The translations under genes were made by a program, and so were the position numbers. Below are positions 39,103-46,555 of a stretch of DNA of 64,000 nt, one piece after another (the stretch's first letter is position 1; every line of letters starts with the position of its first letter). The DNA is from Sphingomonas sp. CCH21-G11. Lineage in GTDB: Bacteria; Pseudomonadota; Alphaproteobacteria; Sphingomonadales; Sphingomonadaceae. Under the pieces are notes generated by a model that searched no databases, was not told the DNA's origin, and worked only from the letters and a program-made list of their open reading frames with translations. The stretch covers positions 94,122-158,121 of the forward strand of contig NZ_LSHX01000056.1 in the NCBI RefSeq assembly GCF_001555965.1, written 5' to 3'.

Positions 39103-39738
39103 TCACTCGCCCGCAGGGGTTTCGAGTGCGGCATCGGGGCCCGGCGCACCGCGCTGGAACCGCTCACGCCACTTGGCGCGGGTCGCGGCACGCTCGTCGG
39201 CATCGATGCGGCCGTCCCGGTTGGTGTCCAGACGCGCAAAGCGCTGATCGGCCTGGGCGAGCGCCTCAGCCTTGCTGATCGCCTGGTCACCGTTGGTGTC
39301 GACGCGCTTCAGCATCGCCGCGCGCACCTGTTCGCCACGCGCCGCCCATTGCGCCTTGGCGGCGTCGGCTTCGGCGCGGGTGATCGATCCGTCGCGGTTG
39401 GTGTCGAGCCGTTCGAACATCCCGTCGATCATCGCGCCCGGTGCGCGACCGCCGCCATGATGGCCGGCATGGCCGCGCCCATCGCGCTTGCCGCCGCGCC
39501 GCTGCAGTTCCTCGGCCGTCAGCTTGCCGTCGCCGTTCGCGTCGCGGCGGGCGAACCGCTTTTCCGCCTGCGCGCGCATCTCGTCGCGGCTGATCGCGCC
39601 GTCATTGTTCGTGTCGACGCGCTTCAGCATGCGCTCGCCGCGCGCCATGCCGCCGCCCGGCGCCATGCCCTGGGTGGCGACCGCCACCCCGCCGAGCGTC
39701 GTCGCCGACAGCGCGGCCAGGAGTATGAGCTTCTTCAT
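39103..39738 (-). CDS. Exported EF-hand calcium-binding protein (five loops)
   Basis: 211 residues with a signal peptide (about 1-22). Five 12-residue EF-hand loops are visible: DTNNDGAISRDE, DANGDGKLTAEE, DTNRDGSITRAE, DTNGDQAISKAE and DTNRDGRIDADE. The fourth has Gln in place of the loop glycine and may bind weakly. A His/Gly-rich linker (GHAGHHGGGR) lies after the second loop. It probably buffers or senses calcium in the periplasm. The two-component system directly downstream may share its transcript. Confidence 0.88.
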   Translation of the reverse strand: MKKLILLAALSATTLGGVAVATQGMAPGGGMARGERMLKRVDTNNDGAISRDEMRAQAEKRFARRDANGDGKLTAEELQRRGGKRDGRGHAGHHGGGRAPGAMIDGMFERLDTNRDGSITRAEADAAKAQWAARGEQVRAAMLKRVDTNGDQAISKAEALAQADQRFARLDTNRDGRIDADERAATRAKWRERFQRGAPGPDAALETPAGE

Positions 39739-39861
39739 CGTGCAAGTCCTCGTTCCAACGCGGCACCGTTGCCGTCTGGAGAGGTTTATCGACGGATGCT
39801 GTCGCAGACCGATGTCACCGCGTGACGAAATTGTCGCAGTTTGTCGCCGCCCGCGGCACGA

Positions 39862-40632
39862 TCAGCCAAAGATGGCGACGCCCTGCATCCCTTCGCCCAC
39901 CGGATCGCCGGCCGCGTTCCAGATGCGCATCGACTGGCTGCTATAGCCGTCGCGGGCGTGATCGCTGTTCGCCCGGAGCAGCCACCAGCCATCATCGGTC
40001 CGGGGTGCGGGTGTCGTCAGGTTCAGGATCCACGTCAGCGAGCTCAACGGCCGCGGTTCGCTCAACAGCTTGAACGCGGCAGGCGGCAGGGCGTCGCCGA
40101 TCGCCATCATCTCGACCATCGGATGAAGGCCGTCGCGGTGGCGCAGGCGCGCCCAGCGCAACCATTCGGCAGGGCCAAGCCCTTCCTTCACATCGTAGAA
40201 CTCGAAATTGCCGGTGAAGAAGGTGTCGGGGCCGACATAAAGTGCCGCGTCGGCGGGCGGGATCGGAACCGGCGCGCGTGACGCCGCATCCCGGGCGATG
40301 GTCGAGGCGATCTGCGCCATGAACACGAAGGTCGCGCGCAGGCCCAGCCCGGCGTCCGACCGCACATCGGCCTGGATGAAGGCGGCGTTACGGCCGCGAC
40401 GCAGCAGCAGCGGCTCGACCGTCACCTCCCCGGCCAGTGGCCCGATGAAGCTGACCTGCGCCGAACGCAGCGGCGGCAGGTCGTCAGCCAGGCCAAGCGC
40501 GGCGTGCAGGGCGAGGGCGGCCGAAAGCCCGCCATAGGCCGTGCGGCCCTGGAGCCAGGTTTCGGGGATGGTGGCGACGAAGCCATCGCCGGCGGGACGC
40601 GCCTCCGCCAGCAGCGTGGCGAGCGCGGTCAT
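39862..40632 (-). CDS. Acyl-CoA thioesterase (TesB-like double hotdog)
   Basis: 256 residues. Sequence features fit the TesB-like 4HBT family: WLQGRTAYGGLSAALALHA near the start (first hotdog helix) and a C-terminal half ending RANSDHARDGYSSQSMRIWN. These enzymes hydrolyse acyl-CoA. The ATG overlaps the stop of the acyl-CoA ligase gene by 4 bases, so a ligase and a thioesterase are made together. Confidence 0.82.
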   Translation of the reverse strand: MTALATLLAEARPAGDGFVATIPETWLQGRTAYGGLSAALALHAALGLADDLPPLRSAQVSFIGPLAGEVTVEPLLLRRGRNAAFIQADVRSDAGLGLRATFVFMAQIASTIARDAASRAPVPIPPADAALYVGPDTFFTGNFEFYDVKEGLGPAEWLRWARLRHRDGLHPMVEMMAIGDALPPAAFKLLSEPRPLSSLTWILNLTTPAPRTDDGWWLLRANSDHARDGYSSQSMRIWNAAGDPVGEGMQGVAIFG

Positions 40633-42161
40633 GCCGCCTCGCGCGCGAAGCGGTCGCGCAACTCGCGCTTCAGCACCTTGCCGATCGCGCTGCGCGGCAG
40701 CTCCTCGATCGCGTGGAGCGCGGACAGGCGCTGGGTCTTGCCGACCTGCGCGTTGAACCAGGCGAGAATCTCGTCAGGCGCGGCATCCGCGTCCCGCCGG
40801 GGCACGAAGACGCCGACCGGGGTTTCTCCCCATTGATCGGACGGCACGCCGATCACCGTGCAGTCCGCCACTGCCGGGTGCGTCGCCAGCACGGCCTCGA
40901 GGTCCGACGGATAGATGTTGAACCCGCCCGAGATGATCAGGTCCTTCTTGCGGTCCATCAGGATCAGAAAGCCGTCCGCGTCGAAGCGGCCGATATCACC
41001 GTGGCGAATGAAGCGCGTCCCGTCGGGCGCGATCCACGTCGCGGCCTGCGTCGCGTCGTCGCGATTGTGATAGCCGGACATGCGCGCCGGCGACCGGCTG
41101 ACCACTTCGCCGGTAGCGCCCGGCGGCACCTCGTGCCCCTCGTCGTCGATCAGGCGAATGTCGTGCCCCTCCATCGGCCGCCCGACGGTGTGGAGCTTGT
41201 CGGGGAAGTAGCTGGCGATCAGCATCGTCGACCCGCCGCCCTCGGTCATGCCGTAATATTCGACGAGCAGCCCCGGCCACCGGGCCAGCACGTCGCGCTT
41301 GAGCGCGGGGCTGAACGGCGCGCTCGTGCACGCCTTGAGCTGGAAGCTTGTCAGGTCGAACCGGTCGAACGTGGGGTCGGCCATGATCCGCTGATACTGG
41401 ACGGGCACCAGCATGACGTGCGTCGCGCGATGTTGCGCGGCGAGTTCGAGGAAGCGTCGCGCATCGAACTTCGCCATCAGGACGAGCGTGCCGCCATAAG
41501 CGAGCGTCGGAAGCCACGTGACGTTGGTCGTGTTTGAATAGAGCGGCGTGGCGACGATGGTGACCGCGTCCGAAAAGCCCGCCGTGGCGGTGACCCGCAC
41601 ATAGGCCCAGCGCATCGCGTGGCTCTGCACGATCCCCTTCGGCGTGCCGGTCGTGCCGGACGAATAGATGATCGTGAACGCATCGGCCGGACCGACGGCG
41701 ACGGGCGCAGGTTCGGCAACGTCGACAAGCCAGCTGTCGAGCGGCTGGTCGATCTGCACGGTCGACACGATGCTCGTCGCGTCGTCCCCCAGCGCCTCGA
41801 CGCCGGCCGCATCGGCGAACAGCATGCGGGCGCCGCAATCCGCGATCATCGCGCGAAGCTGCGCCGGGGTCGCCGAGGGGGCGAGCGGGGCGGGCACGCC
41901 ACCAGCGCGCAGCGTTCCGATCATCACCGCGACATAGGCCGCGCAGGGCAGGGCGAGGATCGCGACGCAATCACCCTTGGCCAGCCCGTCGCGCTGCAGG
42001 GCGGCGGCGATCCGGTCGATCATGCGGTCGAGTTCGCGATAGGTCGTACGCGCCGCCGCATCGATGACCGCGACATGATCGGGCCGCTCGCGTCCATGCG
42101 CGTGCACGAGGTCCGAGAACGTGCCGAAATCGGCGTCCAGCAGTTCAGCCGCGCGCGCCAT
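40629..42161 (-). CDS. AMP-dependent acyl-CoA synthetase
   Basis: 510 residues. The ATP loop is IIYSSGTTGTPKGIVQSH, the adenine region YYGMTEGGGS, the hinge DRKKDLIISGGFNIYP and the catalytic lysine is in SAIGKVLKREL. The substrate is not evident; members of this group act on aliphatic, steroid-side-chain or aromatic acids. Divergent from the SDR gene, with 103 bases between, and coupled to the thioesterase gene. Confidence 0.88.
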   Translation of the reverse strand: MARAAELLDADFGTFSDLVHAHGRERPDHVAVIDAAARTTYRELDRMIDRIAAALQRDGLAKGDCVAILALPCAAYVAVMIGTLRAGGVPAPLAPSATPAQLRAMIADCGARMLFADAAGVEALGDDATSIVSTVQIDQPLDSWLVDVAEPAPVAVGPADAFTIIYSSGTTGTPKGIVQSHAMRWAYVRVTATAGFSDAVTIVATPLYSNTTNVTWLPTLAYGGTLVLMAKFDARRFLELAAQHRATHVMLVPVQYQRIMADPTFDRFDLTSFQLKACTSAPFSPALKRDVLARWPGLLVEYYGMTEGGGSTMLIASYFPDKLHTVGRPMEGHDIRLIDDEGHEVPPGATGEVVSRSPARMSGYHNRDDATQAATWIAPDGTRFIRHGDIGRFDADGFLILMDRKKDLIISGGFNIYPSDLEAVLATHPAVADCTVIGVPSDQWGETPVGVFVPRRDADAAPDEILAWFNAQVGKTQRLSALHAIEELPRSAIGKVLKRELRDRFAREAA

Positions 42162-42264
42162 CCTTCCTCCCGCACCGTTGACTGGTCGCAGCTAGGCGAT
42201 CGGATCGGCAAATGCCATACGCGACATTCGAAAAACGCAGGGATGCGGAAAGAAGGAGCGAGGC

Positions 42265-43062
42265 ATGGCGAATGCGATGGACGGCCGCGTCGCGATCGTG
42301 ACCGGGGGCGGAACGGGGATCGGCGCGGCGGTGGTGCGTGCACTGGCGGCGCGCGGCGTGCGCTGCGCGATCAATTACGCGACCAGCCGCGACAAGGCGG
42401 AAGCATTGGTTGCAGAACTCGCCAATGGCTCGATCGCGGTTCAGGCCGACATCGCGGACGATACCGCGTGTCGCGCGCTTGCCGATGCGACGATGACGGC
42501 GTTCGGGCGCATCGATTTTCTGGTCAACAATGCCGGCAAGACCAAGTTCGCCAATCATGAGGATCTGGAAGCGCTGTCGGCGGACGATTTCGTCGATATC
42601 TATCGGGTCAACACCGTCGCCGCCTTTCAGATGACGCGGGCCTGTGCGCCCGCGCTTCGCGCCGGGCCGGCGGGCGCGATTGTCAACGTGGCATCGGTGG
42701 CGGGCGCGTTCGGCATGGGCTCCTCGGTCGCCTATGCCTGCTCGAAGGGCGCGCTGATCACGCTGACCAAGAGCATGGCGCGCGTGCTCGCCCCCGCTAT
42801 CCGGGTCAATGCGGTCGCGCCCGGCTATGTCGGAACCGGCTGGTACTCGGACCGGCTGGGCGCAGAGGGATTTGCCGCGCTCAATCAGCGCGTCGCCGCC
42901 CAGGTGCCGATGGCGATGGCGACGATGGCCGAAGACGTCGCCGCGCCCATCGTCGCGCTGCTCGACCCGGCGATGCGTGCGATGACGGGCGAGATAATGC
43001 TGGTCGATGCGGGCGGGCACCTTGACGTCGCGCTCAGCCGCCGGCCCGGACGCGAGCTCTGA
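42265..43062 (+). CDS. Short-chain dehydrogenase/reductase (SDR)
   Basis: 265 residues. The cofactor motif is VTGGGTGIGAA; the structural NNAG motif is present, and the catalytic set is Ser in NVASVAG and YACSK. It has the classical SDR layout with a FabG-like C-terminal end (MLVDAGGHLDV). An acidic residue after the second strand is lacking (NYATSRDK), which favours NADP. Substrate unknown. AAGGAG lies just before the ATG. A strong hairpin follows the stop. Confidence 0.88.
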   Translation: MANAMDGRVAIVTGGGTGIGAAVVRALAARGVRCAINYATSRDKAEALVAELANGSIAVQADIADDTACRALADATMTAFGRIDFLVNNAGKTKFANHEDLEALSADDFVDIYRVNTVAAFQMTRACAPALRAGPAGAIVNVASVAGAFGMGSSVAYACSKGALITLTKSMARVLAPAIRVNAVAPGYVGTGWYSDRLGAEGFAALNQRVAAQVPMAMATMAEDVAAPIVALLDPAMRAMTGEIMLVDAGGHLDVALSRRPGREL

Positions 43063-43064
43063 CC

Positions 43065-43090
43065 GGCCCCGCACGTTAGGGTGCGGGGCC
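43065..43090. terminator. Bidirectional hairpin between SDR and GST genes
   Basis: GGCCCCGCAC-GTTAGG-GTGCGGGGCC is a perfect 10-bp stem with a 6-base loop in the 37-base gap between two convergent genes. There is no T run, so it is either a weak terminator or a transcript-end stabiliser. Confidence 0.6.
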
Positions 43091-43099
43091 GTCGTCCGC

Positions 43100-43795
43100 T
43101 CAGCCGCCGGCCTTTGCGGTCTGACCGAACAGGATCTTGCGTGATTCCTCCGTCACCACGGGGGTCGTATTCAACCCCTCCGCCTTCGCATAGGCGGCCT
43201 TCGTTCCGGGGCGTGCCGCGATCGATTCGAACCAACGCTTCAGGTTCGGGAAATCGGCGAGATTCTGACCCTGCGCCTCGTGCGGCACGATCCACGGATA
43301 GGCGGCCATGTCGGCGATCGAATAGTCTCCCGCAACAAAGTCGCGGCCGGCCAGCCGCCGGTCGAGCACGCCGTAGAGCCGATTGGTTTCGTTGACGTAG
43401 CGGTTGATCGCATATTCGATCTTTTCCGGCGCGTAGCGGCTGAAATGGTGGTTCTGGCCCAGCATCGGTCCCAGGCCGCCCATCTGCCACATCAGCCATT
43501 GCGAAACCTCGATCCGCGCGCGCGGGGTCGCGCCGCAGAACTTGCCCATCTTGTCGGCCAGATAGGTGAGGATCGCGCCCGATTCGAAGATCGAGATCGG
43601 GTCGCCACCATCCGCGGGCGCATGATCGATGATCGCGGGCATGCGATTATTGGGCGCGATCTTCAGGAAACCGGGATCGAACTGCTCGCCGGCCGCGATG
43701 TTGATCGGTGTGATCCGGTAATCGAGTCCGGCTTCTTCCAGGAACATCGTGATTTTGTGGCCATTGGGGGTCGGCCAGTAAAAAAGTTCGATCAT
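43100..43795 (-). CDS. Glutathione S-transferase-like protein (YfcG/YghU type)
   Basis: 231 residues. The thioredoxin-like N-terminal domain begins MIELFYWPTPNGHKITMFLE; TPNG is the usual active-site segment of the YfcG/Nu group, which act as disulfide reductases with glutathione. The cis-proline is in NNRMPAIIDH and the glutathione contact in FESGAILTYLA. The helical C-terminal domain has DYSIADMAAYPWI. It converges on the SDR gene. Confidence 0.88.
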   Translation of the reverse strand: MIELFYWPTPNGHKITMFLEEAGLDYRITPINIAAGEQFDPGFLKIAPNNRMPAIIDHAPADGGDPISIFESGAILTYLADKMGKFCGATPRARIEVSQWLMWQMGGLGPMLGQNHHFSRYAPEKIEYAINRYVNETNRLYGVLDRRLAGRDFVAGDYSIADMAAYPWIVPHEAQGQNLADFPNLKRWFESIAARPGTKAAYAKAEGLNTTPVVTEESRKILFGQTAKAGG

Positions 43796-44012
43796 GGCAG
43801 CGGGACTCCGTGTGTGTATTTGCGCCTTGGGCGCACGTCATGTGGGGCGGGGTGCGCGCCCCGGCAACCGCCCGCGCGGCGCGTGCGCCAAGTGATCGGC
43901 GTGCCGCGTGCGCCGCAGGGTCGTGCCGATGGACGGGCTTGACGACGATTACGCCATACCGCAGTTTCGAAAGTGGATGTGCCGGCCGATGAGCGCCGGA
44001 GAGGAGAAGCCG

Positions 44013-45227
44013 ATGGCAACGCGCGCCGAAGATGTGACCGATCCGCTCGAGAGCTTCCGGGCCACCGCCCGGGCCTGGCTGGCCGAGCATTTCCCACCCG
44101 CGCTCAAGGGCAAGGACCATGGCTTGTCCGCGCTGGAAGGACCGTCAGAGCTGAGCCCGGACGAGGCCGCGTGGAAGAAGGCGATCGGTGAGAAGGGGTG
44201 GAGTGTCCCCACCTGGCCCGTCGAATATGGCGGCGGCGGGCTGAGCCCCGCCGAGGCACGCGTCCTGGCCGAGGAGATGGGTCGCGTCGGTGCCTGGAAC
44301 CCGGTCAGCGGCAGCATGGGCGTGATGATGTTCGGGCCGACCCTGCTCGAATATGGCAACGAGGCGCAGAAGCGCGAGCACATTCCGGCGATCGCTAAGG
44401 GCGAGGTACGCTGGTGCCAGGGCTATTCGGAACCCAATGCCGGTTCCGATCTCGCCAACCTTCAAACCTTTGCCGAAGACAAGGGCGACCATTATCTCGT
44501 CAACGGCCAGAAGACCTGGACCAGCGGCGGGCAATGGGCGGACAAGTGCTTTGCCCTGGTCCGCACCGACAAGGCGAAGAAGCATGAGGGGATCAGCTTC
44601 CTGTTGATCGACATGAAGTCCCCCGGCGTCGAGGTGCGGCCGATCAAGCTGATTTCGGGCTCGTCACCCTTTTGCGAGACCTTCTTCACCGACGTGAAGG
44701 TGCCCAAGGAAAATCTGGTCGGGGCACCGGGCCAGGGCTGGACGATCGGCAAGCGGCTGCTTCAGCACGAACGCTCCAGCCTGTCGGGTGGCGGATCGAG
44801 CGCCGGGCGGATGTTCGCCGGGACGCCGCTGGGCCAGATGGCGAAGAAATATCTCGGCGACGCGGATGGCCGCGTCCCCGACAGCGACCTTCGCATGCGG
44901 ATCGTGCGCCACGAAATGGACATGCGCGCCTTTGCCATGACGCTGCGCCGCGCCGCGATCGACGCCAAGTCGAACCAGGGCCCGTCGGCCGCAACGTCGA
45001 TCATGAAAAATGTCGGCGCGCGGGTGATGCAGGAGCGCGCCGAACTGGCGATCGAGATCATGGGGATGAACGGCCTGGGCTGGGAAGGCGAAGGCTTCAC
45101 CGAGGAGGAGCTGGGCCAGACGCGCGCGTGGCTGTGGGGCAAGGCGGTGTCGATCTATGGCGGATCGAGCGAGATCCAGAACAATGTGATCGCCAAGCGC
45201 ATCCTGGGGATGCTCGACCACCAGTGA
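44013..45227 (+). CDS. Acyl-CoA dehydrogenase family protein (first of a tandem pair)
   Basis: 404 residues. It has the flavin-binding ACAD fold: WCQGYSEPNAGSDLANLQT in the middle domain and FSALVRTD-like strands (CFALVRTDKA). The C-terminal part reads IYGGSSEIQNNVIAKRILG. The position that carries the catalytic glutamate in medium-chain enzymes (YEG) is glycine (YGG), so the base must come from elsewhere, as in long-chain, isovaleryl or heteromeric ACADs. GGAGAGGAG before the ATG at 44013 supports this start, although the frame is open 105 bases further upstream. Its partner gene follows after 51 bases, across a GC hairpin (about 45231-45260). Confidence 0.9.
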   Translation: MATRAEDVTDPLESFRATARAWLAEHFPPALKGKDHGLSALEGPSELSPDEAAWKKAIGEKGWSVPTWPVEYGGGGLSPAEARVLAEEMGRVGAWNPVSGSMGVMMFGPTLLEYGNEAQKREHIPAIAKGEVRWCQGYSEPNAGSDLANLQTFAEDKGDHYLVNGQKTWTSGGQWADKCFALVRTDKAKKHEGISFLLIDMKSPGVEVRPIKLISGSSPFCETFFTDVKVPKENLVGAPGQGWTIGKRLLQHERSSLSGGGSSAGRMFAGTPLGQMAKKYLGDADGRVPDSDLRMRIVRHEMDMRAFAMTLRRAAIDAKSNQGPSAATSIMKNVGARVMQERAELAIEIMGMNGLGWEGEGFTEEELGQTRAWLWGKAVSIYGGSSEIQNNVIAKRILGMLDHQ

Positions 45228-45278
45228 ATGGCGTCGCCCCGGCTCGCGCCGGGCGGCGACCGGAACAGAGGAACTGAA

Positions 45279-46352
45279 ATGGCCGCATTGACCGAAGAGC
45301 AGACGATGCTGCGCGATCTGGCGCGCGAATGGGCGGACAACGAGGCGCCGGTCAGCGCCTTTCGCCGGGTGCGCGACACCGCGCCGCCCGAGGGCTATGA
45401 CATCGCGCACTGGCGCGCGCAGGCGGAAATGGGATTTGCCGGCATCATCGTGCCCGAAGCGCATGGCGGGGCCGGCATGGGCTATCTGTCGCTCGGCATC
45501 GTGCTGGAGCAGCTGGGCCGCAACCTGGTCGCGACCCCCCTCGCGGCGACGGCCGCGGCGACCAGCGCGATCCTGCTCGGTGGCAGCGAGGCCCAACAGG
45601 CGCACTGGCTGCCCCGCATCGCAACCGGCGAAATCGTCGCCGCACTGGCGGTGGACGAGGGGCCGCATTTCAACCCGACCCGGATCAGCACGCGTGTCGC
45701 CGATGGCCGGCTGACCGGCACCAAGGCGTTCGTGGCCGAGGGGGACAGCGCGAGCCTGTTCGTCGTCGCGGCAACCGACGGCGTCTACCTGGTCCCGGCG
45801 GGCGAAGGGATTATGCGTGCGCGACGCCGCATGACCGACGCGCGCAGCCATGCCGAAATCCGTTTCGACGGTGCGGCCGCAGAACGGCTCGCGGGCGGCG
45901 GCGATGGGCTGCTGACCGCGGTTACCGACCGGGCGGCGGCGGCGGCGTGCGCCGAAATGCTGGGCATGGCCGAAAGCGCGTTCCAGACGGTCAACGACTA
46001 TCTGAAGACGCGTGTCCAGTTCGGCCAGCCGCTGTCGACCTTTCAGGCGCTCCAGCATCGCATGGCGAAGCTGTTCACCGAACTCGAGCTGATGCGATCG
46101 GTGGTCGAGGGCGCGCTCGAGGCGATCGACGCCAATCGTTCCGACCTGTCGCAGACGGTCAGCCTGGCCAAGGCGTTCGCCGGCGATGTCATGAACCTGG
46201 TCAGCCGCGAGGCGATCCAGCTGCACGGCGGGATCGGCATGACCGACGACTATGACGTCGGCTTCGTCCTCAAACGGTCGCGCGTGGTCGAGGCGATGTG
46301 GGGCAACGCGGCGTGGCACCGCGAACGCTTCGCCCGCCTCAACGGCTACTGA
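45279..46352 (+). CDS. Acyl-CoA dehydrogenase family protein (second of a tandem pair)
   Basis: 357 residues, shorter than its neighbour and more divergent, with a weak middle domain. N-terminal helices (MLRDLARE, MGFAGIIVPEAHGGAGMG) and the C-terminal bundle (AAACAEMLGMAESAFQTVNDYL, shown in part; QLHGGIGMTDDYDVGFVLKR) are typical. A size and order like this, 400 then 350 residues, is that of heteromeric ACADs of steroid and ring degradation, in which the active site is shared. GAGGAAC precedes the ATG at 45279. Confidence 0.86.
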   Translation: MAALTEEQTMLRDLAREWADNEAPVSAFRRVRDTAPPEGYDIAHWRAQAEMGFAGIIVPEAHGGAGMGYLSLGIVLEQLGRNLVATPLAATAAATSAILLGGSEAQQAHWLPRIATGEIVAALAVDEGPHFNPTRISTRVADGRLTGTKAFVAEGDSASLFVVAATDGVYLVPAGEGIMRARRRMTDARSHAEIRFDGAAAERLAGGGDGLLTAVTDRAAAAACAEMLGMAESAFQTVNDYLKTRVQFGQPLSTFQALQHRMAKLFTELELMRSVVEGALEAIDANRSDLSQTVSLAKAFAGDVMNLVSREAIQLHGGIGMTDDYDVGFVLKRSRVVEAMWGNAAWHRERFARLNGY

Positions 46353-46479
46353 GGCACCTCCGGACAACATCGCTGGGGCGTTTTCAAAGCTCGGGTCCGG
46401 GCGATGGCCGGGCCGGCCCGGCGCTATGTCAAAATGGCAACAATCCCTGAAAACCGTGATTAGCGCGGGGTCAGCGCGC

Positions 46480-46494
46480 TTGACGGCGCGTCAA
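46480..46494. promoter_or_regulatory. Perfect inverted repeat upstream of the TonB receptor
   Basis: TTGACG-GCG-CGTCAA is a perfect 15-base dyad 61 bases before the receptor ATG. It may be an operator, and its left arm could also be a -35 box with a weak CATCTT box 17 bases on. Confidence 0.4.
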
Positions 46495-46555
46495 CATCGC
46501 CGCATCTTCGAGTATCAGGTATGTGCGGTGACTGCGCAGCCAGGACGGGAGAGGA

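Noticed and set aside
43939..43967. A TTGACG box before the tandem ACAD pair as a promoter
   Set aside because: The -10 position (CAGTTT) is poor. I mention it only as a possible half-site.
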